This document shows positions 24,697 to 32,851 of a stretch of DNA of 36,445 bases, one piece after another. Under the pieces are notes generated by a model. That model saw only the letters and a list, made by a program, of their open reading frames with translations, ran no database searches and was not told the DNA's origin. A program made the position numbers and the translations under genes. Each line of letters begins with the position of its first letter. Position 1 is the stretch's first letter. Source of the stretch: an uncultured Clostridia bacterium (lineage in GTDB: Bacteria; Bacillota; Clostridia; Oscillospirales; Acutalibacteraceae); the NCBI GenBank assembly GCA_946499275.1, contig CAMMRL010000024.1, positions 1-36,445 on the forward strand, given 5' to 3'.

Positions 24697-25809
24697 TCAA
24701 ACGACGGTGCCCTTGTCGATAAAGATGGGATAGCCCTCCGCCCCGCTCAGGTTCCGGCTGGCTTTGATCACGACATCCTTGTCCAGCACCGCACAGTTGA
24801 GGGAGGTCTTTTCACAGATGATCGCCCCCTGCATCACGATGCTGTTTTCAATATGGGTGTCCCGGGCGATCCGTACATCCCGGAAAATAATTGAGTTGTG
24901 GACTTCGCCTTCAATAAAACAGCCGTCCGCCACCAGGGAATTGGTCACCGAGGCGTGCAGGCCGTACACCGCCGGCGCGGCGTCCCGAACCTTGGTATAA
25001 ATCGGGCGCTGCGCCGGGAAGAGGGCTGCGCGCACTTCCGGCTTGAGCAGATCCATATTCGCCCGGAAAAAGCTGCCCGGCGAGGATATCACCGCGGTAT
25101 ACTCCGGCACGCGATATCCATAAATTTTCACATCGTCGATATGACGCAGCAGGATGTCCCGATCAAAATTCATATGGTTGCGGCTGACGGCGGCGTCCAG
25201 CATCCTGATCAGGAAATCCTTGCGCATAATATAGATCCCCAGGCCGTAGTCGCATTCCCCCGCGGGGCAGTTGCCCAGCATGATATCGTTCACCCGGCCG
25301 TCCTCCTGCATCCAGAGAAGGAGGTTGTCATTGAGCCGCGGCACATCCCCGTGCTTGCAGGCAACCGTAATATCCGCGCCGGATTCCCGGTGCGCGTCCA
25401 GGATCTTGTCGTAATCGATGTTGCCGACCACATGACAATCGGACAGAATCACATATTCCTCCTTGGAATTGCGGAAGAAGGGGCGGATCCCGGTCAGGGA
25501 AGCCACCCGCCCGGCGTACAACTCATCGCTCATCGCAACCGGCGGCAGAAAATACAGCCCTTCGTTTTTCCGGGAGAGATCCCACGATTTGCCCGAGCCG
25601 ATGTGATCCATCAGGGATTGGTAATTGTCCTGCGTCACGATGCCGACTTTTGAAATACCGGCGTTGACCAGGTTGGACAGGGTGAAGTCGATCAGCCGGT
25701 AACGCCCGCCGAAGGGGACCGACCCGAACGGCCGGCTGCTGGTCAAGGCGGACAGCGCCTCGTCGTGCATATTGGGGAACAGAATCCCCATAACGTTATT
25801 GTTACGCAT
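24697..25809 (-). CDS. glgD: GlgD, regulatory subunit of glucose-1-phosphate adenylyltransferase
   Basis: A 370-residue GlgC paralogue. The nucleotide loop is degenerate: where GlgC has LAGGQGSRL this protein has LFPNMHDEALSALT, so it should not be catalytic alone. It keeps the FGGRYRLIDFTLSNLVNAGI block and a C-terminal left-handed beta-helix (hexapeptide-like VTNSLVADG, NSIIFRDVRI, NSIVMQGAII). In Bacillus and Clostridia GlgD pairs with GlgC. ATG at 25809 follows AAAGGA. It is 78 bases from the glgC stop and 34 bases before glgA. Confidence 0.95.
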   Translation of the reverse strand: MRNNNVMGILFPNMHDEALSALTSSRPFGSVPFGGRYRLIDFTLSNLVNAGISKVGIVTQDNYQSLMDHIGSGKSWDLSRKNEGLYFLPPVAMSDELYAGRVASLTGIRPFFRNSKEEYVILSDCHVVGNIDYDKILDAHRESGADITVACKHGDVPRLNDNLLLWMQEDGRVNDIMLGNCPAGECDYGLGIYIMRKDFLIRMLDAAVSRNHMNFDRDILLRHIDDVKIYGYRVPEYTAVISSPGSFFRANMDLLKPEVRAALFPAQRPIYTKVRDAAPAVYGLHASVTNSLVADGCFIEGEVHNSIIFRDVRIARDTHIENSIVMQGAIICEKTSLNCAVLDKDVVIKASRNLSGAEGYPIFIDKGTVV

Positions 25810-25887
25810 CTTCTAACCATTCCTTTCTAGGAATTGTATGTATTCGCGCGGGCCGCTTGTCTCCCGCGCCGTTCGGACGCGGCGCCG

Positions 25888-27102
25888 TCACTGCGCGTCC
25901 GGGATATCGCTGTCCACCATGCCTTTGGGCGGGACGACGCAGCCGCGCCCGATCCGGACGCCGGAGGCTACCACTGCCACCCCCCAGTCCTCGATCTTTT
26001 CCGTCTCCTCCGGGCGGGAGCCGACCGTCGCCCCCTCGCCAACCACGGCATTTTCCGCCACGATCGCGTACTGCACCTTGGCGCCGGCCATCACCCGGGC
26101 GCCCGGCATCAGGATGGAATCCCTCACCTCGGCCCCTTGTTCCACCGTCACCCCGGAGAAAATGACGGAAAAATCCACTTTGCCGTAGATGTTGCTGCCT
26201 TCGGAAATCATGCTGTTCTGCACCTCGGCGCCCTCCCCGACAAAATGGGGAGGCAGGCCGGGGTTGCGGGAATAAATTTTCCAGTCCGGCACCGACAAAT
26301 CCAGCGGCACCTTGGGGTTGAGCAGGTCCATATTCGCTTCCCACAGGGAGTCAATGGTCCCCACATCCTTCCAATAGCCGGAAAAGCGGTAGGCGTACAT
26401 TCTTTCTCCCGCATTCAGCATTGCCGGTAGGACGTTCTTGCCGAAATCGTTGGAGGATTTCGGGTCGTTCTCGTCCTCGGTCAGGTACCGGCGGAGCTTT
26501 TCCCAGTTAAACACGTAAATGCCCATAGAAGCAAGATTGCTCTTGGGGTGGGCGGGCTTTTCGTCGAATTCGTAAATCGACCCGTCCGGGTTGGTGTTCA
26601 GGATGCCGAACCGGCTGGCTTCGGACATCTCTACCTCGATCACCGCGATGGTGCAGTCGGCGTTGTTCTTTTTATGCTCCTCGATCATCTTGGAGTAATC
26701 CATCTTATAAATATGGTCGCCGGAGAGGACCAGAACATATTCCGGGCTGTACCGCTCGATAAACGCCATATTCTGATAAATCGCGTTGGCGGTTCCCTTA
26801 TACCAGTCCGCCCCTTTCTTCCCTTGATAAGGCGGGAGGACGTGCACCCCTGCGTCCATCCGGTCCAGATCCCACGGCTGGCCGGAACCTATGTAGTCGT
26901 TGAGCACCAGCGGCTGGTACTGGGTGAGTACCCCCACCGTCTCGATGCCGGAGTTGACGCAGTTGGACAGCGGAAAGTCGATAATACGGTACTTGCCGCC
27001 GTACGGTACGGCCGGCTTGGCGAGGTTGCGGGTAAGCGCGTATAGACGGCTTCCCTGCCCCCCGGCCAACAGCATGGCCACGCATTCCTGTTTACGAAAC
27101 AT
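25888..27102 (-). CDS. glgC: Glucose-1-phosphate adenylyltransferase, catalytic subunit
   Basis: A 404-residue enzyme making ADP-glucose from ATP and glucose-1-phosphate, the committed step of glycogen synthesis. The catalytic loop [35 protein letters not shown], the metal Asp in [10 protein letters not shown] and the glucose-phosphate loop [10 protein letters not shown] are all present. The C-terminal beta-helix follows from about residue 295. ATG at 27102 follows AAGGAGGAA by 7-8 bases. It lies between glgB and glgD on the same strand. Confidence 0.96.
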   Translation of the reverse strand: MFRKQECVAMLLAGGQGSRLYALTRNLAKPAVPYGGKYRIIDFPLSNCVNSGIETVGVLTQYQPLVLNDYIGSGQPWDLDRMDAGVHVLPPYQGKKGADWYKGTANAIYQNMAFIERYSPEYVLVLSGDHIYKMDYSKMIEEHKKNNADCTIAVIEVEMSEASRFGILNTNPDGSIYEFDEKPAHPKSNLASMGIYVFNWEKLRRYLTEDENDPKSSNDFGKNVLPAMLNAGERMYAYRFSGYWKDVGTIDSLWEANMDLLNPKVPLDLSVPDWKIYSRNPGLPPHFVGEGAEVQNSMISEGSNIYGKVDFSVIFSGVTVEQGAEVRDSILMPGARVMAGAKVQYAIVAENAVVGEGATVGSRPEETEKIEDWGVAVVASGVRIGRGCVVPPKGMVDSDIPDAQ

Positions 27103-27227
27103 GCCGGATTCCTCCTTGCGTATTCAATAAATTGCAATAAAGTTTGTCCATATATCTTGCCCATCCCGGGTATCCGTTCACGGGACAGGCTGTCCCAAGA
27201 CCTTATTGTATGCGCCGGGCACCGCTG

Positions 27228-29255
27228 TTATACCGTTTCACCGGATTTCTTCCCGGGCTTTTCCGCGGCCTTTTTCGATGCCGGTTTCCGCCCGCCTTTG
27301 CCTGTGCGGCCCCCGCCTTTCCCGGCCGTCTTGGCACCGGCCTTGGGGACGGAGGAACGGCGGGACAGTTTGGCCTTTTTCAGCTTGAGATACAACACCG
27401 ACAGGGGCGGCAGGGTCAGGGAAAGGGACTGTTCGAACCCATGCATTTCCTTACGTTCGCTGTCCAGCGTCCCGTTGAGCGCCCCCGTCCCGCCGAACTC
27501 CGCCGCATCGGTGGTGAACACCTCGGCATAGGTGCCGTGAACCGGCACGCCAATGCGGTATTCCTCCCGCTGCACCGGCGTGAAATTGCACACGGCGATC
27601 AGCTCGTTCCCGCGGTGGTCGATCCGGCGGAAACAGATCACACTTTGGGTATAGTCGTCGTGGGCGATCCAGGAGAACCCTTCCCAGGAAAAGTCGTTTT
27701 CCCACAAAGCGGGGTTCTCCCGGTAAAAGTGGTTGAGCGATTTGGTGAAATGCTTCATCATCCGGTGGGATTCATAGTCGAGCAGCAGCCAGTCCAGTCC
27801 GTTTTCAAAATCCCATTCCTTGAACTGCCCGAACTCGCACCCCATGAAGAGCAGCTTCTTCCCCGGATGGGCCATCATATAGCCGAGGAAGGCCCGCACA
27901 CTGGCGAACTTTTCCTCATAGCTCCCGGGCATTTTGCCGATCAGCGAGCCCTTACCGTGCACTACCTCGTCGTGGGAGATAGGAAGCACATAATTCTCCG
28001 AAAAGGCGTAAAAGAAGGAGAAGGTCAGGTTATCGTGGTTATATTTGCGGGCAAGCGGGTCAAGGGACATGTAGCGGAACATATCGTTCATCCAGCCCAT
28101 GTTCCACTTGTAGTTGAAGCCCAGCCCCCCCATGCTGGTCGGCCGCGACACCAGCGGCCAGGAGGTGGATTCCTCCGCGATCATCATCGCCTTGGGGTGG
28201 CTTGCGAATACCGTCTCGTTCAGCTTTTTGAGGAAGTCCACCGCCTCCAGGTTTTCCTTGCCGCCATACTGGTTGGGCACCCATTCCCCGTCCCGGCGGT
28301 TATAATCAAGATACAGCATGGAGGCCACCGCATCCACGCGGATGCCGTCCACATGGTACATTTCCAGCCAGAACATCGCGTTGCTGATTAAAAAGGAACG
28401 CACCTCCGGGCGGGCGTAATCGAACACGCAGGTTCCCCACTCGTAGTGTTCCCCCTTGCGCGGGTCGGCGTATTCGTAGCAGGGGCCGCCGTCGTACCGG
28501 TACAGCCCGCAGGCATCCTTCGGGAAGTGAGCGGGCACCCAGTCGATAATCACGCCGATCCCCGCCTGATGGCAGCGGTCCACAAAGGCCATGAAGTCCT
28601 TCGGCGCGCCGTAGCGCGAGGTCGGTGCGTAATAGCCCGTGACCTGGTATCCCCACGACCCGTCGTACGGGTACTCCATCACCGGCAGCAGTTCGATATG
28701 GGTGTATCCCATCTCCTGCACATAGGGGATCAGCTCGTCCGCCAATTTGGTATAGGAAAACACGTTGCCGTCCGGATAGCGCCGCCAGGAGCCGAGGTGC
28801 AGTTCATAAATATTGACGGGGCAGTCGTAAATCGTGTTTTCCGCTTTGGCCTTAAACCAGGCGCCGTCCCCCCATTCGTACCCCTCCAGCCGGTATACGC
28901 GGGAAGCGTTGGCAGGGCGGGTTTCGAAATGGAAGCCGTAGGGGTCGGATTTCATCCGCTCTTCCCCATCGGGCCCCACAATACTGTATTTATAATTGTC
29001 GTATTCCTGCAACCCGGATACCGTGCATTCCCACACGCCGGCGTCGGTAATCCTCTCCATCGGCGTGGCCGACACATCCCAGCCGTTGAAGTCGCCGGCC
29101 AGCGATACACGCTTTGCACACGGCGCCCAGGTGCGGAAAACGTAGGTGCTGTCTCCAATATAGTGACAGCCCAGCCATTCATAAGCCCGAACGTCCGCCC
29201 CCTGATGGAACAAGCGGGCGGCTTGTTCTGCCTGCGCCGTTGCCCGGTATTTCAT
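27228..29255 (-). CDS. glgB: 1,4-alpha-glucan branching enzyme with basic C-terminal tail
   Basis: A 675-residue GH13 enzyme that forms alpha-1,6 branches. N-terminal CBM48 domain (YVFRTWAPCAKRVSLAGDFNGW), then the barrel with GIRVDAVASML (nucleophile Asp), MIAEEST (acid/base Glu) and ISHDEVVHGKGSL. The C-terminal beta-domain ends near VLYLKL. After it come 50 residues unlike the family, rich in Lys, Gly, Pro and Ala (KLSRRSSVPKAGAK and on). ATG at 29255 is preferred because AAGGA lies 6 bases before it; a TTG two codons earlier sits too close. First gene of the glycogen run, with a good promoter. Confidence 0.95.
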   Translation of the reverse strand: MKYRATAQAEQAARLFHQGADVRAYEWLGCHYIGDSTYVFRTWAPCAKRVSLAGDFNGWDVSATPMERITDAGVWECTVSGLQEYDNYKYSIVGPDGEERMKSDPYGFHFETRPANASRVYRLEGYEWGDGAWFKAKAENTIYDCPVNIYELHLGSWRRYPDGNVFSYTKLADELIPYVQEMGYTHIELLPVMEYPYDGSWGYQVTGYYAPTSRYGAPKDFMAFVDRCHQAGIGVIIDWVPAHFPKDACGLYRYDGGPCYEYADPRKGEHYEWGTCVFDYARPEVRSFLISNAMFWLEMYHVDGIRVDAVASMLYLDYNRRDGEWVPNQYGGKENLEAVDFLKKLNETVFASHPKAMMIAEESTSWPLVSRPTSMGGLGFNYKWNMGWMNDMFRYMSLDPLARKYNHDNLTFSFFYAFSENYVLPISHDEVVHGKGSLIGKMPGSYEEKFASVRAFLGYMMAHPGKKLLFMGCEFGQFKEWDFENGLDWLLLDYESHRMMKHFTKSLNHFYRENPALWENDFSWEGFSWIAHDDYTQSVICFRRIDHRGNELIAVCNFTPVQREEYRIGVPVHGTYAEVFTTDAAEFGGTGALNGTLDSERKEMHGFEQSLSLTLPPLSVLYLKLKKAKLSRRSSVPKAGAKTAGKGGGRTGKGGRKPASKKAAEKPGKKSGETV

Positions 29256-29375
29256 CTGCAATCCTTCCTTTCAGCGGCTTATGCCGGAACCCGCCGGTCT
29301 GCCCGCGGCCCGCCTTTTTCTTGATAACGGCAGGGGAATCCGCACCGCGACAGACGGTTTCTGTATGCTATCTTT

Positions 29376-29404
29376 ATTTTAACAATTAGCAGCGAAAAAC
29401 GCAA
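29376..29404 (-). promoter_or_regulatory. SigA-type promoter of the glycogen operon
   Basis: Minus strand: TTGCGT, 17-base spacer ending in TGT, TAAAAT, with an extended -10. About 120 bases before the glgB start. Likely drives glgB-glgC-glgD-glgA. Confidence 0.75.
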
Positions 29405-29462
29405 GTCTTTTTGTGTTTTTTCTTTAAACGAACTGCAAGCTGTGATTTAATGTTTATACACT

Positions 29463-29585
29463 TTACACAATGATGGCCCTAACAAATTCGTCAAAGCCAG
29501 GGAGATACGCGTTCAGGCTTTCCTCCGGCGTGTTCCAATTTCTATTTTTCCTCGGGCCGAACCCTTTTATCCTAGCGCGGATTGA
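29463..29585 (-). pseudogene. Coding remnant, C-terminal fragment of an unrecognised protein
   Basis: In the 450-base gap between glgB and the PH-domain gene, the minus strand reads a protein-like 40-residue tail ending NTPEESLNAYLPGFDEFV and a few more residues before TAA. An in-frame TAA lies just upstream and there is no start codon or ribosome site. It looks like the end of a lost gene, perhaps a transposase, but I do not recognise it. Confidence 0.35.
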
Positions 29586-29671
29586 TTAAAAATACAGTCG
29601 AATCCACGTAAAATCCCCGTGAAAATTCCGGAAGGAAAATGCGAAAAAGCATCGCGTTTTCCTCGCGATTC

Positions 29672-29680
29672 TGCTATAAT
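29672..29680 (+). promoter_or_regulatory. Extended -10 promoter for the PH-domain-like gene
   Basis: TGCTATAAT, a perfect extended -10, about 30 bases before the start codon. The -35 is poor (TCGCGT at 17 bases). Confidence 0.6.
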
Positions 29681-29709
29681 GGATGAGGACTAAAAAAGGA
29701 GGCATTGCC

Positions 29710-30141
29710 ATGAACGACCAAAACAGAAACGGCATTCCCGACGAAATCGAACAGCCGGAAGAGGACTTTGCGTGGACGGAACGGAAGCGTCTCCTGTTTT
29801 TCGGTTTGCCTTTTACTTTTACCACCTATACCTTGTCCCCTAAAAAGCTGGAATTAAAAACCGGTTTTTTCACCACCGTGGTCAACGACATCCTGCTTTA
29901 CCGGGTGATGGACACTACGCTGAGCCGGAACCTGCTGCAGAAAATTTTCGGTCTGGGCAGTGTACAGGTTGTCTCGTCCGACAAAACCCATCCCAACCTC
30001 TGCATTCACAACATCCGCAACGCGGAGGATTTCAAAGACGCGCTGGACGAACAGGTGGAACGGGAGCGGATGCGGATGCGCTTCCGTACCGGGGAATACA
30101 TCGACAACGACGGAGCGGAACCGTTCGAATCGTTCGACTAA
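29710..30141 (+). CDS. Bacterial PH-domain-like (YdbS/DUF304) protein
   Basis: A 143-residue protein. Residues 38-125 match the bacterial pleckstrin-like (DUF304/YdbS) pattern: YTLSPKKLELKTGFFTTVVNDILLYRVMDTTLSRNLLQKIFGLGSV (excerpts YTLSPKKLELKTG and DILLYRVMDTT), then an AEDFKDALDEQVERERMR helix. There is no membrane helix, so it is probably cytoplasmic, unlike most YdbS proteins. The N-terminus (NGIPDEIEQPEEDF) is acidic. ATG at 29710 follows AGGAGG by 7 bases. It has its own promoter and a strong terminator. Function unknown. Confidence 0.8.
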   Translation: MNDQNRNGIPDEIEQPEEDFAWTERKRLLFFGLPFTFTTYTLSPKKLELKTGFFTTVVNDILLYRVMDTTLSRNLLQKIFGLGSVQVVSSDKTHPNLCIHNIRNAEDFKDALDEQVERERMRMRFRTGEYIDNDGAEPFESFD

Positions 30142-30215
30142 GCGGCCGTCATCCCTGCTCTACCATATTGAGGGCAGGGCGCGTTGCGCCGCACTGTACA
30201 ATACCACTTTTGAAG

Positions 30216-30242
30216 CAAGGGGGCTTTTGCCCCCTTGTTTTT
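30216..30242 (+). terminator. Rho-independent terminator of the PH-domain-like gene
   Basis: CAAGGGGGC, TTTT loop, GCCCCCTTG, then TTTTT. Confidence 0.95.
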
Positions 30243-30354
30243 CTGTCGGCCGCTCCCCGTAAAACGGAGAATTTCCCGGGGACAGGCACGCGCCGGCAGC
30301 TTTCCGCATAGGATGGGAATTAACCGAGCGAATGAAAAATTGGAGGTCCTTCCT

Positions 30355-30987
30355 ATGCTGCTGGAACTGCTGAATACCCTCTCCCATGTCTTTTACATGG
30401 CGCTCCATGTGGTCAATTCCGGCTCCTTTCCCCGCCCTCTCCCCGCCGCGGAGGAGCGCCGCTGCCTGGAAGCCTACCGCCAGGGCGGCGACCTGGAGGC
30501 CCGCAACCGCCTAATCGAACATAACCTGCGCCTTGTCGCCCATATCATTAAAAAGTATTACAGCTCCGTGCGGGATCAGGACGACCTGATCTCCATCGGC
30601 ACCATCGGGCTGATTAAGGCAGTGAATACCTTTGATTATACCAAAGGCACGCGTTTGGCGACCTACGCCTCCCGCTGCATCGAAAACGAAATCCTCATGC
30701 ACTTCCGCGCCGGGAAGAAAACCGCGCAGGACGTATCCTTTTCGGAACCCATCGATACCGATAAGGACGGCCACCCCCTTACCCTCAGCGACGTGATCGC
30801 GGAAGACGACACCATTATCGAGGACATCGACCTGAAAATAAACGCCGAAAAGCTTTACCGGTACATCCGGGAAATTTTGGACGACCGGGAACGGGAAATT
30901 GTCGAACTGCGATATGGACTGATCGGCGATCCGCTTACCCAACGGGAAGTCGCCGCCAAACTCAATATCTCCCGTTCCTATGTATAG
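30355..30987 (+). CDS. sigK: RNA polymerase sigma-K factor, 5' portion, interrupted in region 4.2
   Basis: A 210-residue mother-cell sigma factor, about 30 short of the Bacillus protein. Residues 1-28 are a hydrophobic pro-sequence leading to FPRPL, as in Bacillus pro-SigK. Region 2 follows with IEHNLRLVAHIIKKYY, DLISIGTIGLIKAV and GTRLATYASRCIENEILMHF, then region 3 and the start of region 4 (DDREREIVELRYGL). The helix-turn-helix LTQREVAAKLNISRSYV is cut by TAG at 30985, exactly where SigK continues SRIEK. No other frame restores it. ATG at 30355 follows GGAGG by 8 bases. The rest of the gene is expected beyond an inserted element. Without repair it could not bind -35 elements normally. Confidence 0.93.
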   Translation: MLLELLNTLSHVFYMALHVVNSGSFPRPLPAAEERRCLEAYRQGGDLEARNRLIEHNLRLVAHIIKKYYSSVRDQDDLISIGTIGLIKAVNTFDYTKGTRLATYASRCIENEILMHFRAGKKTAQDVSFSEPIDTDKDGHPLTLSDVIAEDDTIIEDIDLKINAEKLYRYIREILDDREREIVELRYGLIGDPLTQREVAAKLNISRSYV

Positions 30988-31096
30988 CAACGCGGCTAAT
31001 GTAAGCACAGTAAAACAAACGGCAAGCGGCCATTCATCGTTTGAATTTTTGTCCGTAATATGAAAAAAGAACATTTTAAGTATGAGGAGCATTCAT

Positions 31097-32212
31097 ATGC
31101 CGGAATATCAATTGGAGCTCAAGCAGCTGGTGGACTATCCCCGCTGCCGGATTTACCGAAAATTCATTCAATCCCTGATTGCAGACCGGAGTTTCCATTC
31201 CAATGGAGACTCCGGTCTTTTTTATTATATCGTACTCTGTTCCCTTGCCAACTTTCGTTCGTCCTATCAGCGCATTGAGCGCACGTCCTATCTTGTCAAC
31301 CCCGGCGAATGGATCTGTACCCTCTCCGACCTAACGGCCTATCTGCGGCAGAAACGCTCCAGGCAGACCCTGCAGGTACTGGAACGTCTGCAGAAACAAC
31401 ACTATATCGCTTTCAGCCTTTTGGCGCGCGGGAGGGTTGTCAAATTCAAGATTACCGACTGGCAGAAAAGCAACACCGTGCTCGACTATAACGCTCCCTG
31501 TCAAAAGGACGCCGGCTTTTTCTTCTTCCCCATTGCCGTTCTGAACGAACTGATCGGTTTGGGAAAATGCTCCGAACTGGATATCCTCCTTGATCTGTGG
31601 CTGCATACCGTTTACCGGGACGAGCGCGTGCGGGGTTCGGATAAGGGGCCGGTGGTCTATTACCGTAGCTGCACTGGCGAGCCGTTCGTCAGCTATACCG
31701 AACTGGCAGAACGCTGGGGCGTTTCCCGTTCCACCGTCAGCCGTACCCTCAACAAGCTGGCCCAAAATGGCCATCTAACCCTGATAGCCGGAACTGGCAA
31801 AAAAGGCAGTGTCATCTACCTGAATAATTACCTGTCCACCATGTTCCAAATATCCGACGTTTTAATCGACAAGGAGGAGATTGCCATGTCCCTATGCTTC
31901 CATATCCAGGTTCCCAAAGAACCGGACAATCAAAATCAACTCGTACAAGAAGAGCAAATTTGCGTTTCAGGTACGGTTCCTAGCGTTTCAAAATCGTGCG
32001 TCCCGTATATCCTGTCTAAAGTATCCGAAGTGCTGTATTCGCAAGGGATTCCATGCTGCCGATGCCGGAATTCCCGGTATAAGTTATATAGTTATCCGGA
32101 CGGCTGCGGGAGAAAGAATAAACTGGAACTTACAATACACTGCGGCAACGGTCCCGCCTTATACCGCTTTGAACTGAACCTGACGGTCCAGCAGGAAGGA
32201 GGAATCCGGTAA
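31097..32212 (+). CDS. Helix-turn-helix protein of mobile elements (replication or regulatory)
   Basis: About 371 residues starting MPEYQLELKQLVDYPRCRIY. It has two winged-helix-like regions: about residues 70-120 (EWICTLSDLTAYLRQKRSRQTLQVLERLQ) and 195-245 (PFVSYTELAERWGVSRSTVS is the clearest helix-turn-helix). I recall similar proteins on mobile elements of gut Clostridia, usually named MarR-like or helix-turn-helix protein; the exact role is not known to me. ATG at 31097 follows GAGGAG by 7 bases. A terminator-like hairpin lies inside the gene near its start. It overlaps the next gene by one base. Confidence 0.8.
   Translation: MPEYQLELKQLVDYPRCRIYRKFIQSLIADRSFHSNGDSGLFYYIVLCSLANFRSSYQRIERTSYLVNPGEWICTLSDLTAYLRQKRSRQTLQVLERLQKQHYIAFSLLARGRVVKFKITDWQKSNTVLDYNAPCQKDAGFFFFPIAVLNELIGLGKCSELDILLDLWLHTVYRDERVRGSDKGPVVYYRSCTGEPFVSYTELAERWGVSRSTVSRTLNKLAQNGHLTLIAGTGKKGSVIYLNNYLSTMFQISDVLIDKEEIAMSLCFHIQVPKEPDNQNQLVQEEQICVSGTVPSVSKSCVPYILSKVSEVLYSQGIPCCRCRNSRYKLYSYPDGCGRKNKLELTIHCGNGPALYRFELNLTVQQEGGIR
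31184..31223 (+). terminator. Terminator-like hairpin inside the helix-turn-helix gene
   Basis: A 16-bp stem (GACCGGAGTTTCCATT / AATGGAGACTCCGGTC, one G-U wobble) with a 2-base loop and six T directly after. By shape it is a full rho-independent terminator, yet it lies within codons about 30-43. Translating ribosomes would mask it. Confidence 0.7.
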
Positions 32213-32754
32213 TGAAAGCGCCACATACCGACAGGGAATTCACCAACCGGGAAGAAAACCCGTTGCTGCATGATACCTGGAAGCTGTTAAGCAAATACCG
32301 GGATGTTACCTGGAGTTTGGAATTATCCGTACAGCAGGTAAAAAAGAGTTTCGAAATCGAATACGGCACCAGTATCGACGAATTTCTCGACAGTATCTAC
32401 CTGGCTGGTGTTGAATTATCCGGGACGGATATTGCATACCAGGCCAAGTGCATCGAACGCTCCAACAAAATGCTCAAACTGGTTGACTCATCCGTGGAGT
32501 TGCTCCGGGACAAGCATAAAAACGGCGAAATATTCTATTGGGTTTTGTACTACACCTACCTTTCCCCACAGGAAGTAGGGAACGTATTGGACATCATCGA
32601 AGCAATACGGCCGCATGTGAAGTACATATCCTACCGGACGTATTATCGGTATCGCCGGGAGGCCATCGAAGCTCTCAGCAGTGTCCTGTGGGGGTATACG
32701 TCCAAGGACTGCATGGAGTTGTTGGAGCGTTTTTTTCCGGATGCCAACCGCTGA
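32212..32754 (+). CDS. ArpU/sigma-70 region 4-like protein
   Basis: A 180-residue mostly helical protein. The C-terminal part (KYISYRTYYRYRREAIEAL and on to LSSVLWG) resembles the DNA-binding end of ArpU-type phage late regulators and sigma region 4. The middle VLYYTYLSPQEVGNVLDIIEAI fits the helix before such a turn. It may control transcription of the element; this is inference. The start at 32212 overlaps the previous stop (TAATG) and follows GGAGG by 9 bases, so the two are translationally coupled. Confidence 0.7.
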   Translation: MKAPHTDREFTNREENPLLHDTWKLLSKYRDVTWSLELSVQQVKKSFEIEYGTSIDEFLDSIYLAGVELSGTDIAYQAKCIERSNKMLKLVDSSVELLRDKHKNGEIFYWVLYYTYLSPQEVGNVLDIIEAIRPHVKYISYRTYYRYRREAIEALSSVLWGYTSKDCMELLERFFPDANR

Positions 32755-32851
32755 AACGGACTCTCTGGCTACTGATTACCAACAAACACCAGAAATTTAA
32801 AGCAGAATATTACGTATAATGGTTGTAGAACGTTTGTTTCGAGAGGGAGAT

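Noticed and set aside
23874..26430. Several overlapping plus-strand frames opposite glgA, glgD and glgC
   Set aside because: Shadows of the glycogen genes; none has a ribosome site plus a recognisable domain.
27144..28391. Long plus-strand open frame opposite glgB
   Set aside because: Shadow of the branching enzyme; the minus strand has all catalytic motifs.
30988..31096. A frameshift rather than an insertion at the end of sigK
   Set aside because: All three forward frames after 30985 were read and none continues with SRIEK-like sequence, so a simple frameshift does not explain the truncation.
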